Source of the DNA: an uncultured Pelagibacteraceae bacterium
GTDB lineage: Bacteria; Pseudomonadota; Alphaproteobacteria; Pelagibacterales; Pelagibacteraceae
DNA length: 64,000 nucleotides
NCBI GenBank assembly: GCA_902525355.1
Contig: CABZGO010000004.1
Span: 1-64,000 of the forward strand
Direction: 5' to 3'
Shown here piece by piece: positions 44,995 through 54,311 of the stretch. The translations under genes and the position numbers were made by a program. Under the pieces are notes generated by a model. It was not told the origin of the DNA. It saw nothing but the letters and a program-made list of their open reading frames with translations, and did no database searches. Position 1 is the stretch's first letter; each line of letters begins with the position of its first letter.

Positions 44995-45574
44995 TGATAA
45001 ATTTTTTTACATATTTTGACATAATATCAATCTCGACATTAACCAAATCATTTTTTTTTAATTTAATTAAATTAGTCAGTTTTAATGTGTGAGGAATAAC
45101 CCAAATTTCAAAAGAATTCTTTTTTATTTTTGATATTGTTAGTGATACTCCGTTTATTAATATAGAGGCTTTTTCTACTAATTGCTTCTTAAGTGATTTT
45201 GTTATTTTAAATTCAAAAATATTTGATTTATCTACCTTCTTAATACTTTTTACAGAACAAACTGTATCAACATGACCCTGACAGATATGTCCTGAAATAT
45301 TATCACCAAATTTTAAGGGTTTTTCTAAATTAATTTCATCTCCGATTTTAATATTTTGAAATTTTGATTTAGCCAATGTCTCATTTGAAAGATAAAATTC
45401 TAAAGTCTTATTTTTATAAGAAATTAAAGTAAGGCAAACTCCATCACAAGAAATTGAAATACCTAGGTTTTTATTCGAAACTTTCAATGAAGATCTTATA
45501 AATAAATTAACTCCCTTTGCTCTTTTTTTGATTCTGTTTATTGTGCCTTTATTAAATATAATTCCATTAAACAT
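44981..45574 (-). CDS. ribE: Riboflavin synthase, alpha chain
   Basis: 197 residues of two lumazine-binding repeats. MFNGIIFNKGTINRI opens repeat 1 and SCDGVCLTL with the GDNISGHICQGHVDTV segment starts repeat 2. SILINGVSLTI and IPHTLKLTNL follow. Dismutates two ribityllumazines to riboflavin. Overlaps ribBA by 14 bases. Confidence 0.94.
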   Translation of the reverse strand: MFNGIIFNKGTINRIKKRAKGVNLFIRSSLKVSNKNLGISISCDGVCLTLISYKNKTLEFYLSNETLAKSKFQNIKIGDEINLEKPLKFGDNISGHICQGHVDTVCSVKSIKKVDKSNIFEFKITKSLKKQLVEKASILINGVSLTISKIKKNSFEIWVIPHTLKLTNLIKLKKNDLVNVEIDIMSKYVKKFINEKK

Positions 45575-45575
45575 T

Positions 45576-46673
45576 TTAACAATAGTGAGTAAGAGTATCT
45601 TTATCTAAATATGTGTTTATTTTTTTTTTATTTTTATAGATTTTATTAATCATTTTTACTAATGAAGATATATTAATTTTATCTCTATTAGAGATTATTT
45701 TGTCGCTTTTAAAAAAGTAAAATTCATTTAATAAATTTTCGTTCAGAAAATTAGTCATTAAATCTTTGCCAGTCTCCACTAATAACCTATGTAGTCCTAA
45801 AGTATATAGTTTTTGACTAATTTTTTTAAGATTGAAATTCTGGCTGTTATCCACATTTTGATAAATAAGCTTAACACCTCTATTTTTTAACAATCTAATT
45901 TTAGAGATATTATTAGAACAGTGAAATATAATTAACTTACTTTTTGTTGAATTTTTAATTACATCAGCATTAATTTTTATTTTTAAGTTCTTATCGATTA
46001 CAACTACAGAAGGTGAAAATTTCTCTAATCCATTTAATCTACAATTAAGTTTAGGATTGTCTGTATTTATTGTTTTGTAAGAGGTTAATATTGCATGATT
46101 TTGATACCTTAAAATATGTGAAACATTTCGTGAATGTACATTTGTTATTGGAGAATTATTTCTTAAAATATTTAAATTTGATGAACTTGCGATTTTGCCA
46201 ATTATATAAGGGGCTTTGTTAGATCTTATATAATTATATTCTTTGTAGAGGTTCTTAACGTCTCTTTTTTGTAGCCCAGATATTGTAACTATTTTTTTAG
46301 ACTTTAAAATTTTTTTAGTTTTATTAAAAGTTCGTAAATCTTTATCCTCGATAGAGTAATAAACTCTCTTAACTTTATTTTTTATTATTGTATTTGTGCA
46401 AGGAGGTGTTATCCCGTGATGAGAACAAGGCTCAAGTGTTGAGTAAAGCGATGCTCCTTTGTTATATCTATTTTTATTTAAAGCAATGCTTTCTGCGTGT
46501 GGTCTACCACCATTATTAGTAGTTGCAAAAGATAAGATTTTATTATTTTTTACAATCACACAACCAACAGATGGATTTGTACCAGTTAAATACTTATTAT
46601 TCTCTGCTAAGTTTATAGCAAAGTTCATAATTTTTTTATCTGATGATTTATAATTATCTTTTTTTAAAGACAT
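45576..46673 (-). CDS. ribD: Bifunctional deaminase/reductase of riboflavin synthesis
   Basis: The N-terminal deaminase carries HAESIAL and the zinc motif [12 protein letters not shown]; the C-terminal reductase-like part is divergent but has VVIDKNLKI and L-L-V-E-T-G-K-D. About 365 residues from ATG 46673 ([13 protein letters not shown]), which overlaps nrdR by 20 bases; an in-frame start at 46745 lies deeper inside nrdR and is less likely. Confidence 0.92.
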   Translation of the reverse strand: MSLKKDNYKSSDKKIMNFAINLAENNKYLTGTNPSVGCVIVKNNKILSFATTNNGGRPHAESIALNKNRYNKGASLYSTLEPCSHHGITPPCTNTIIKNKVKRVYYSIEDKDLRTFNKTKKILKSKKIVTISGLQKRDVKNLYKEYNYIRSNKAPYIIGKIASSSNLNILRNNSPITNVHSRNVSHILRYQNHAILTSYKTINTDNPKLNCRLNGLEKFSPSVVVIDKNLKIKINADVIKNSTKSKLIIFHCSNNISKIRLLKNRGVKLIYQNVDNSQNFNLKKISQKLYTLGLHRLLVETGKDLMTNFLNENLLNEFYFFKSDKIISNRDKINISSLVKMINKIYKNKKKINTYLDKDTLTHYC

Positions 46674-47112
46674 CAATTCTATCCACAAATTGAACAAAGT
46701 CTTTTTCTTCTCTGAAGTTTCTATAGACTGATGCAAATCGTACATATGCTACAGGGTCAAGCTCTTTTAAACCCTCCATAACCATAGTACCGATTGTATT
46801 TGACAATATCTCACTTTGACCTAATTCTTCTAGTGCTCTGCTTATTTTTGAAATAAATTTCTCGGTTGTTTCAGTATCAATGGGTCTTTTCTTTAAAGCA
46901 ACATAAATAGATTTTGAGAGTTTTTCTCTATCAAAAGATGATTTTCTCCCATTTTTTTTAACTACTGTAAGTTCTCTAAATTGAACTCTTTCAAAAGTAG
47001 TAAATCTTTGTCCACATGTACAAAGTCTTCTTCTTCTAATTGTTGTACCATCTTCTGTGGGTCTTGAGTCGACAACAGATGTGTCGCCTTTTTTACATAT
47101 AGGACATATCAT
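46654..47112 (-). CDS. nrdR: Ribonucleotide reductase regulator NrdR
   Basis: 152 residues. Zinc ribbon M-I-C-P-I-C, later [11 protein letters not shown], and an ATP-cone ([17 protein letters not shown]). It represses nrd genes in response to dATP/ATP. Sits between glyA and ribD, a classic alphaproteobacterial order. Confidence 0.96.
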   Translation of the reverse strand: MICPICKKGDTSVVDSRPTEDGTTIRRRRLCTCGQRFTTFERVQFRELTVVKKNGRKSSFDREKLSKSIYVALKKRPIDTETTEKFISKISRALEELGQSEILSNTIGTMVMEGLKELDPVAYVRFASVYRNFREEKDFVQFVDRIDVFKKR

Positions 47113-47121
47113 AAGCTTAAG

Positions 47122-48432
47122 CTAACCTAAGTGCTTATATATAGGAAAATTTGAACATAGGCTAACAACTTCTTTTCTTACCTCATCCTCAGTTTTAGAG
47201 TTATCTTCAGGATTTTCTGCCAATCCTTTTATAGTTTTTGTTATTAAATCACCTACTATTTGAAATTCTTTTAACCCAAATCCTCTTGTAGTAGCAGCCT
47301 GCGAACCAAGTCTTATACCAGATGTTATCATTGGGCTTTCACTATCAAATGGAATACCATTTTTATTACATGTAATATTAGCCCTAGAAAGGCTTTCTGC
47401 AGCAACATTACCTTTTACATTAAAAGGTCTTAGGTCAACTAACATAAGATGTGTATCTGTCCCACCTGAATAAATTTTAAAACCATTATTTTTTAATGTT
47501 TCAGCTAAAATCTTTGCATTTGCTAAAACAGTTTTTATATAATCTTTAAATTCAGGTTTTAATGCTTCTTTAAATCCAACAGCTTTTGCAGCTATAATAT
47601 GCATAAGTGGTCCACCTTGGTATCCGGGGAAAACTGCTGTATTAAATTTTTTAGATAAGTCCTCGTGATTAGTTAATATTATTCCACCTCTTGCACTTCT
47701 AAAAACTTTATGAGTAGTAGATGTAACTACGTGAGCATAGTCACATGGATTAGGATATCCCTTACCAGCAACCAAACCAGAAAAATGAGCCATGTCAACC
47801 ATTAGATATGCTCCAACTTTATCAGCTATTTCTCTAAATCTTTTAAAGTCAATCACTCTTGAATAAGCACTACCACCTGCAATTATAAGTTTTGGTTTGT
47901 GTTCAAGTGCAAGTTTTTCAACATTGTCATAATCGATAAGTTCAGACTCTTTATCAACTTCATATCCAATAGCATTAAACCATTTACCTGACATAGAAAT
48001 TTTTAAACCATGTGTAATATGTCCACCAGAGTTCAAACTCATTCCCATAAAAGTATCACCAGGTTTTAGCAAAGCTAAAAATACCGCTCCATTTGCTTGT
48101 GCCCCTGAATGAGGTTGAGCATTAGCAAATTTACAATTAAATAATTCTTTAAGTCTATCAATCGCTAATTGTTCAGCTACATCTACATGCTCACATCCGT
48201 TATAATATCTTTTACCAGGATAACCTTCTGCATATTTATTTGTTAATACCGAACCTTGAGCTTCAAGGACTGCTTGAGATACAATATTTTCAGATGCAAT
48301 TAATTCTATATGATTTTGTTGTCTTACTAATTCATCATTAATAGCTTTGTAAATTTCTGGATCACTATCTAATAAACTTTTTTCAAAAAAGTCTCTGTAC
48401 TCACTGTTTAAATATTTTGTTTCACTTGACAT
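47122..48432 (-). CDS. glyA: Serine hydroxymethyltransferase
   Basis: PLP enzyme interconverting serine and glycine with tetrahydrofolate. 436 residues; [37 protein letters not shown]-type PLP site (K in [12 protein letters not shown]) and NKNGIPFD present. Consumes or makes the one-carbon units linked to sarcosine and glycine use at the right end of the window. Confidence 0.97.
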   Translation of the reverse strand: MSSETKYLNSEYRDFFEKSLLDSDPEIYKAINDELVRQQNHIELIASENIVSQAVLEAQGSVLTNKYAEGYPGKRYYNGCEHVDVAEQLAIDRLKELFNCKFANAQPHSGAQANGAVFLALLKPGDTFMGMSLNSGGHITHGLKISMSGKWFNAIGYEVDKESELIDYDNVEKLALEHKPKLIIAGGSAYSRVIDFKRFREIADKVGAYLMVDMAHFSGLVAGKGYPNPCDYAHVVTSTTHKVFRSARGGIILTNHEDLSKKFNTAVFPGYQGGPLMHIIAAKAVGFKEALKPEFKDYIKTVLANAKILAETLKNNGFKIYSGGTDTHLMLVDLRPFNVKGNVAAESLSRANITCNKNGIPFDSESPMITSGIRLGSQAATTRGFGLKEFQIVGDLITKTIKGLAENPEDNSKTEDEVRKEVVSLCSNFPIYKHLG

Positions 48433-48437
48433 ACTTT

Positions 48438-48857
48438 TTATATTTTTTTAATTCTTTTTAAATGTCTTCCACCTTCAAACTTAGTATTTAAGAAAGCATT
48501 TATACATTTAAAGGCTAAATTTTTACTAATCAACCTTTCTCCTAATGTAATAACATTTGCATCATTATGCAATCTAGATAATTTAACGTTTTTTACCGAA
48601 TAACATAATGCCGCTCTTATATTTTTATGTTTATTAGCTGTAATTGCCATACCCATACCCGAACCACATACCAAAATACCAAAATTCTCTTTTTTTATCT
48701 TTTTTGATAATTTATGTGCATAATCTGGATAGTTTACCGATTTTTTTGGATGCTTTGGACCTAAATCTAAAACTTCAAATTTTGAGGAAAATTTTTTTTT
48801 AATACTTTCTTTTAGTCTAAATCCAGCGTGGTCAGATGCGATAAAGATTTTTTTCAA
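48438..48857 (-). CDS. rpiB: Ribose-5-phosphate isomerase B
   Basis: 139 residues of the RpiB/LacAB family: [34 protein letters not shown] and [16 protein letters not shown]. Interconverts ribose- and ribulose-5-phosphate. Starts one base after the oxygenase gene. Confidence 0.95.
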   Translation of the reverse strand: MKKIFIASDHAGFRLKESIKKKFSSKFEVLDLGPKHPKKSVNYPDYAHKLSKKIKKENFGILVCGSGMGMAITANKHKNIRAALCYSVKNVKLSRLHNDANVITLGERLISKNLAFKCINAFLNTKFEGGRHLKRIKKI

Positions 48858-48858
48858 A

Positions 48859-49503
48859 TTAATTAAATTTATAATCTAAAACACATGCAACTAGGTGTAT
48901 TCTATTTTCTTCACCACCATTAAATGCATTATGATATTTTGTATTGTTAGTAACCCAAACTGATCCATCAGCAGGCATATGCTTAGCTATATTATCGATA
49001 ACCATCAAGCATCCTGGATTTGTTATAATTGGTATATGCAACCTAGGTTCTGGATCTCTATGCCAGCTTAATGTTGATCTTGGTTCTTTTAATAAAATTC
49101 TTACTCTGCCTAATTTATATTTAGATGAAAGAACATCATAAACTTCTTTAAAATAAGTATTTTCGTAATCTCTTATAAATTCACTGTATTTAGATTCATC
49201 TATATCTACATCCCTTGAAACTTCTTTTCCAGATTTATCTGGTTTAGTCCAATAAACACCTCGAGCTTTGCTACCTTTTATTGAGTCTGGATCTCCAGGT
49301 ATTTGTGTTAATGAAATTGCACCGAAGTTAGTTACACCTCCTCCATCATCGAATTTTTTAATTTTTATGATTTGGTTATAAGCATCTTGAAGTTTATCAA
49401 TATCAAATTGTATAGTTTGTTTTTGAAAATCACTAAAGTCTAAAACTCTATCAGTTTGATTATGTAAACTTAAATTTACGATTTTATTTTTATTGTCAAT
49501 CAT
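48859..49503 (-). CDS. Aspartyl/asparaginyl beta-hydroxylase-like Fe(II)/2OG oxygenase
   Basis: 214 residues. The C-terminal double-stranded beta-helix has SWHRDPEPRLHIPI (H-x-D metal pair and the Arg-rich 2OG site) and the distal His in KYHNAFNGGEENRIH; this matches the Asp/Asn hydroxylase-type cupin. The N-terminal half is specific to marine homologues. The substrate is unknown; it could be a protein or a small amino acid derivative. Divergent from hemB. Confidence 0.75.
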   Translation of the reverse strand: MIDNKNKIVNLSLHNQTDRVLDFSDFQKQTIQFDIDKLQDAYNQIIKIKKFDDGGGVTNFGAISLTQIPGDPDSIKGSKARGVYWTKPDKSGKEVSRDVDIDESKYSEFIRDYENTYFKEVYDVLSSKYKLGRVRILLKEPRSTLSWHRDPEPRLHIPIITNPGCLMVIDNIAKHMPADGSVWVTNNTKYHNAFNGGEENRIHLVACVLDYKFN

Positions 49504-49571
49504 GAAGATTGTTTTCTACTCATTTATATATATATTTGTATAATAGATTTTGTCGCATAATAAAATACAAT

Positions 49572-50552
49572 ATGATTACAGGTAAATACCCAAATTTAAG
49601 GCTTAGAAGATCAAGAAAATATGCTTGGTCTAGAAAATTAGTACAAGAAAATTCTTTATCTTATAGTGATTTGATACTACCAATTTTTTTGATTGAAGGA
49701 AAAAATAAAAAAGAATCAATAAAATCTATGCCAAATGTATATAGGTATAGTGTAGACAAAATAAATACAGTTGTGGGTAAAGCAATAAAAAAAGGAATAC
49801 CCATGGTTGCTTTATTTCCATATACAAGTCCAACAAAAAAAGACGAAAAAGGTTCTGAAGCTTTAAATCCAGACAATTTAGTTTGCAAAGGTATAAAGTT
49901 TATTAAAAAGAAATTTAAGAATAAAATTGGCATTATGTGCGATGTGGCCCTAGATCCATATACTTCTCATGGCCATGATGGATTATTAAAGAAAAACAAT
50001 ATTCTAAATGATAAAACCGTAGAAATACTTATCAAACAAGCATTACTACAGGCAAAAATGGGGTGTGATGTTATCGCACCTTCAGATATGATGGATGGCA
50101 GAATTGGTAAAATTCGATCAGCTTTAGATAAAAATAATTTCAAGGATGTACAAATATTATCATATGCAGTTAAATTTTCATCTAGCTTTTATGGACCATT
50201 TAGAGACGCTGTTGGATCAAAAAAATTATTAAAAGGTGATAAAAAAACTTACCAAATGGATTTTAGAAATTCAGATGAGTCTTTGAGAGAAGTTTCATTA
50301 GATATAAAGGAAGGTGCTGATATGGTTATGGTTAAACCTGGTATGCCCTATCTTGATATAATAAAAAAAGTAAAAGATAATTTCAAAATACCAGTATTTG
50401 CATATCAAGTTTCTGGAGAATACAGTTTGATAATAAATGGAATTAATAAAAAAATAATAGATAAAGCTTCAATAAAAGAGTCTCTTATTTCATTTAAAAG
50501 AGCTGGAGCAAACAGTATTGTAACTTATTTTGCCGATCAAATTGATCTTTAA
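49572..50552 (+). CDS. hemB: Delta-aminolevulinic acid dehydratase, Mg-type
   Basis: Condenses two ALA molecules to porphobilinogen. 326 residues from ATG 49572 (ITGKYPNLRLRR); a frame extension to 49509 exists. The Schiff-base lysines are in YAVKFSSSFYGPFRD and MVKPGMPYLD. The metal block reads CDVALDPYTSHGHDG, with Asp/Ala in place of the zinc Cys, so it is the Mg/K type common in alphaproteobacteria. Confidence 0.96.
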   Translation: MITGKYPNLRLRRSRKYAWSRKLVQENSLSYSDLILPIFLIEGKNKKESIKSMPNVYRYSVDKINTVVGKAIKKGIPMVALFPYTSPTKKDEKGSEALNPDNLVCKGIKFIKKKFKNKIGIMCDVALDPYTSHGHDGLLKKNNILNDKTVEILIKQALLQAKMGCDVIAPSDMMDGRIGKIRSALDKNNFKDVQILSYAVKFSSSFYGPFRDAVGSKKLLKGDKKTYQMDFRNSDESLREVSLDIKEGADMVMVKPGMPYLDIIKKVKDNFKIPVFAYQVSGEYSLIINGINKKIIDKASIKESLISFKRAGANSIVTYFADQIDL

Positions 50553-51227
50553 TTATTTCAACAAATTAACAAATTCATTCCTTGAAGAGGGATAATTCTT
50601 GTTATTAGGTTTGATAATTGTTTTATCCAAAAAATCTCCAACTATGGAAAAACCATTATATATATCTTTAGAATTCTCAGGGCTGATATTTTTATCTATT
50701 AGAAAATTTGGTATGATTTTTTGACTTGAGTCTACAATATATTTAGTTTGACCATTAACCAGTTTATCAACAACGTAATCTTTAAAATTAATATCGTATC
50801 CAATAGACTTTAATATATTTAGCTCTAAATACAAAAATTCAACAAGCCAATTATCAAGTTCAATTATTTTGAATAATTTTTCTAGAAGATTGTATATTTC
50901 TACATTATTCTCATTTTCTGCTGTGAGAATTTTAATTAAATTCATACAATAAATAATACAAAATAATTTTTTTTTATTTTCTAAATAAACAGGCGTTTTA
51001 ATTTCATCTATTTCAACCTTTAGATATCCAAGCCTACCGTCCTCTCTTAATTTTGAATTTATGTGAAATTTATTCCCTATTAACAAATAACTCTTAATCT
51101 TTTTTGAGGTTGACCCGAAAATTACTCCAACTATTTTACCATTATTTTTAGTGTAAAATTCAGCTATTGATGAATTTTCATTGTATTTGTTTAAAGATAA
51201 CAAATATCCTTTATCTTGCCAATTCAT
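50553..51227 (-). CDS. recO: DNA repair protein RecO
   Basis: 224 residues. N-terminal OB fold begins WQDKGYLLS and has the G-K-I-V-G-V-I-F-G-S segment; the middle is helical (LVEFLYLELNILKSIGYDI). Loads RecA with RecF/RecR. Overlaps rnc by 17 bases with no era gene between them. Confidence 0.9.
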   Translation of the reverse strand: MNWQDKGYLLSLNKYNENSSIAEFYTKNNGKIVGVIFGSTSKKIKSYLLIGNKFHINSKLREDGRLGYLKVEIDEIKTPVYLENKKKLFCIIYCMNLIKILTAENENNVEIYNLLEKLFKIIELDNWLVEFLYLELNILKSIGYDINFKDYVVDKLVNGQTKYIVDSSQKIIPNFLIDKNISPENSKDIYNGFSIVGDFLDKTIIKPNNKNYPSSRNEFVNLLK

Positions 51228-51888
51228 TTTTGCTTAATTTTTTGAGAAGTTCTGAAGCTGCAGATTGCTCTGCATTTTTCTTTGAAGATCCTATTGCAAA
51301 AGTATATGTACCATTTTTAAGCTTTACCCCAACTTTAAAATTTGGCTTATGTCTTGGACCTGTATTAGACACTAATTTATAGATAGGTAATTTTTTAAAG
51401 ATTTTTAAAGAGTATTCTTGGAGTTGAGTTTTGGGATCCACAAATGTAGTTTCTGCATCATTTATTAAATTTTTCCATAGTTTAAGAATAAAATTTTTAG
51501 AAACTTCAAATCCTTTATCTAAATAAATTGCTCCAATTATTGCCTCACAGCAATCTGAAATAATTTTATTTTCAATGATATTTTTGTTCGACTTAGAATT
51601 ACTTGTAATAACAAATTCTTTAAGGTTTAATGAATTTCCTACTTCTAGACATTTATTTTTATTAACTAAAGAAGCTAATTTTTTATCTAAAGATCCTACT
51701 TTTTCATTTGGATAAAGTTCATATAATTTTTTTGAAACAACAAGTCCTAGTACTCTATCACCTAAAAATTCAAGATTTTCATAATTATAAATTGTATCAA
51801 AACTTTTATGAGTAATAGCTTGCAAAAGGATTTTTTCATTTTTGAAATCTACTTTAATTTTTTTTTGAAGTTTTTTAATAGGGCTCAT
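51211..51888 (-). CDS. rnc: Ribonuclease III
   Basis: 225 residues. NLEFLGDRVLGLVVS carries the signature catalytic residues and D-C-C-E-A-I-I-G-A-I-Y-L-D-K-G the second acidic set; dsRNA-binding domain from about residue 155 (D-P-K-T-Q-L-Q-E-Y). Processes rRNA and dsRNA. Two bases after lepB. Confidence 0.96.
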   Translation of the reverse strand: MSPIKKLQKKIKVDFKNEKILLQAITHKSFDTIYNYENLEFLGDRVLGLVVSKKLYELYPNEKVGSLDKKLASLVNKNKCLEVGNSLNLKEFVITSNSKSNKNIIENKIISDCCEAIIGAIYLDKGFEVSKNFILKLWKNLINDAETTFVDPKTQLQEYSLKIFKKLPIYKLVSNTGPRHKPNFKVGVKLKNGTYTFAIGSSKKNAEQSAASELLKKLSKNELAR

Positions 51889-51890
51889 AA

Positions 51891-52619
51891 TTAATCAATA
51901 AATTTGAAAAATCTATTTAACCTTAATATTTCGTTCCAATTCCAAAATTTAATAATACTTCCTATAAATGGATCTGACGAAAAAAATAAGATTTGAGCTT
52001 TACCAACAAGATTATTTTTATGGACATACCCAACTTCAGATAAAAATCTACTATCTTTAGAGCAATCCCTGTTGTCTCCCAAGAAAAATAAATGGTCTTT
52101 TGGAACTAAGTATTTATCTGAATTGGCAAAAGTAATATCAGTTCTGTAAGATGCTAAATAAACTTTACCATTTGGAAGTTTTTCTTCAAATGTGTTAACT
52201 TTTATTTTTGATTTGCCGCAATAATTAGTGATATTTTTTGATTTAATTGTTTTTAATATTTGATTACCATTAAGGTAAAGATCACCATTAATAAACTGAA
52301 TTGTATCACCTGGTAAACCAATTACGCGCTTTATATAATCAGTTCTATTATCTATTGGGGTTTTAAATACAGCCACATCACCTCTTTCAGGAATTTTAGT
52401 AAAAATACGATTTTCGAAAATAGGTGGACTAAATGGGAAAGAATGCTTGCTATAACCATATGTGAATTTAGTTACAAAAAGTCTATCTCCAACCAATAGA
52501 TTTGGTTCCATTGACGATGACGGAATATAAAAAGGTTGCAACAAAATAGATCTGATTAAAACTGCAATTATAAGAGCATAAATTAATGTTTTAAAATTTT
52601 CAATAATTATTTTTTTCAT
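51891..52619 (-). CDS. lepB: Signal peptidase I
   Basis: 242 residues. One N-terminal membrane helix (residues 11-29), nucleophile S36 in SSSMEPN and general base K97 in YIKRVIGLPGD, then FLGDNRDCSKDSR. Cleaves signal peptides on the periplasmic face. ATGA overlap with acpS. Confidence 0.96.
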   Translation of the reverse strand: MKKIIIENFKTLIYALIIAVLIRSILLQPFYIPSSSMEPNLLVGDRLFVTKFTYGYSKHSFPFSPPIFENRIFTKIPERGDVAVFKTPIDNRTDYIKRVIGLPGDTIQFINGDLYLNGNQILKTIKSKNITNYCGKSKIKVNTFEEKLPNGKVYLASYRTDITFANSDKYLVPKDHLFFLGDNRDCSKDSRFLSEVGYVHKNNLVGKAQILFFSSDPFIGSIIKFWNWNEILRLNRFFKFID

Positions 52620-53005
52620 ATTTTTTTATCTATAACAACAAACGCTATTGAATAATATTTCTCATCAGAAAGTGATAAAAAAACTTTATATTTTTTTATT
52701 TTAAATTTTTTTTGGAGGAAATTTTTTAATTTTTTTGATAATGCAATATATGGTTTTCCGTTTTTATAATTCTTAATTTCAATATCTATAAAATTTATAT
52801 CTGATCTAAAACCAGTACCAATTGCTTTAACAAATGCTTCTTTTGCAGCAAATCTTTTAGCATAAAAATTGATTTTATTTTTTAATTTTTTTCCTTGTTG
52901 AATTTCTTTTTCAGTAAAAACTCTATTTAAAAAACCTTTAATTTTTAACGAGCTATTAATTCTACTGTTTTTAATGATATCAACACCATTCCCTATAATA
53001 TGCAT
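52616..53005 (-). CDS. acpS: Holo-[acyl-carrier-protein] synthase
   Basis: 129 residues: GNGVDIIKNSRI with the metal Asp, R-V-F-T-E-K-E-I, and RFAAKEAFVKAIGTG. Transfers phosphopantetheine to ACP. It overlaps pdxJ by one base (TAATG), as in other alphaproteobacteria. Confidence 0.95.
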   Translation of the reverse strand: MHIIGNGVDIIKNSRINSSLKIKGFLNRVFTEKEIQQGKKLKNKINFYAKRFAAKEAFVKAIGTGFRSDINFIDIEIKNYKNGKPYIALSKKLKNFLQKKFKIKKYKVFLSLSDEKYYSIAFVVIDKKI

Positions 53006-53724
53006 TATCTTAATATTTTAACAAATTGTTTAACTACTTTTGAAATGCTATACAAAACTGACTCTCCAATTATAAAATGGCCTATATTAAATTCTTCAAT
53101 TTGTTTTATCTTATTTAGTATTTTTGTTGTCTTATAGTCCATACCATGTCCAGCATGAACCTCTAAACCTATATTTTTTGCATATACAGCACATTTTTTA
53201 ATTTTATTTAATTCTTTAGAATAATTTTTTTTCTGTTTAATTTGATTAGAAATCTTACCTGTATGTATCTCTATACATTTACTTCCTAGCGTTTTGGATA
53301 ATTTTATATCTTGAAGAGATGGATTTATAAATAAGCTAGTTCTAATATTATTTCTATTTAAAATTTCTAATATTTTTTTTATTTTATTTTTATTTTTTTT
53401 TAAATTTAATCCACCTTCTGTTGTAATTTCATTTCTTTTTTCGGGTACGAGACAAATGAAGGAAGGTTTATTTTTAAGTGCTATTTTAACCATTTTTGGG
53501 TCTGAAGCTATTTCTAAATTAATAGGGATAAATTTATTTGATGATAAGATTTTTAAATCAATATCTTTAATGTGTCTCCTGTCCTCTCTTAAATGAACAG
53601 TAATAGAATCTGCACCAGCCTTTAAAACATCTAACGCTACTGAATAAGGATCAGGATGTTTTTCGCCTCTAGCATTTCTCAAAGTTGCAACATGATCTAT
53701 ATTAACCCCTAGTCTTTTTTTCAT
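53005..53724 (-). CDS. pdxJ: Pyridoxine 5'-phosphate synthase
   Basis: 239-residue TIM barrel: LGVNIDHVATLRNARG, SITVHLREDRRHI, LEIASDP and VHAGHGMDY with FNIGHFIIGES. Condenses DXP and 3-amino-2-oxopropyl phosphate, giving PNP for the many PLP enzymes in this region. Four-base overlap with pyrE. Confidence 0.96.
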   Translation of the reverse strand: MKKRLGVNIDHVATLRNARGEKHPDPYSVALDVLKAGADSITVHLREDRRHIKDIDLKILSSNKFIPINLEIASDPKMVKIALKNKPSFICLVPEKRNEITTEGGLNLKKNKNKIKKILEILNRNNIRTSLFINPSLQDIKLSKTLGSKCIEIHTGKISNQIKQKKNYSKELNKIKKCAVYAKNIGLEVHAGHGMDYKTTKILNKIKQIEEFNIGHFIIGESVLYSISKVVKQFVKILR

Positions 53725-54311
53725 TTTAAAAATCTACTTCCGGGTTTGGTAATTGGAATTTTTTTTAGACTCTCAGGAATATTTTTTTCTTTAAAAGTTG
53801 GAATTATTAATTTTACTTGTGAGACGATTTTTTTTCTTTTAATTTTTAAAGTTTGTATATTAGACCTGTCAATTAAACATGCAAATCCTAATAAAATTGC
53901 ACGAGATTTTTTAATTAATTTAGCACACTCTAAACTTGATTTTCCTGTAGTTATGACATCTTCAATAATTAAAACTCTTGATTTTTTTTTTATATAAAAA
54001 CCTCTTCTTAACTTAAATTTTCCGTTAACACGCTCACAAAAAATTGTTTCTTTTTTTAAAACTCTTCCTATTTCATATCCAATTACAATTCCACCCATTG
54101 CTGGTGAAAGAATTAAATCAATATTTTTAAATGTTTTATTTATTTTATTAGCTAAAGATTTAGTAAATTTCTGAGATTTATTTGGCAAGCTTAGTAATTT
54201 TGCACATTGTACATAAGAAGGTGAATGTAGACCGGATGACAATACAAAATGCCCTTCTAACAAAGCATTAGTTTTTCTTAAAACTGCTAAAGAGTTTTTT
54301 AAAGAAAGCAT
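53721..54311 (-). CDS. pyrE: Orotate phosphoribosyltransferase
   Basis: 196 residues of the longer PyrE type: LLEGHFVLSSGLHSPSYVQ, LSPAMGGIVIGYEIGR, the PRPP loop VLIIEDVITTGKSS. Fifth step of pyrimidine synthesis. Its start overlaps the 3' end of the RSH gene by 44 bases; no other in-frame Met is close. Confidence 0.95.
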   Translation of the reverse strand: MLSLKNSLAVLRKTNALLEGHFVLSSGLHSPSYVQCAKLLSLPNKSQKFTKSLANKINKTFKNIDLILSPAMGGIVIGYEIGRVLKKETIFCERVNGKFKLRRGFYIKKKSRVLIIEDVITTGKSSLECAKLIKKSRAILLGFACLIDRSNIQTLKIKRKKIVSQVKLIIPTFKEKNIPESLKKIPITKPGSRFLK

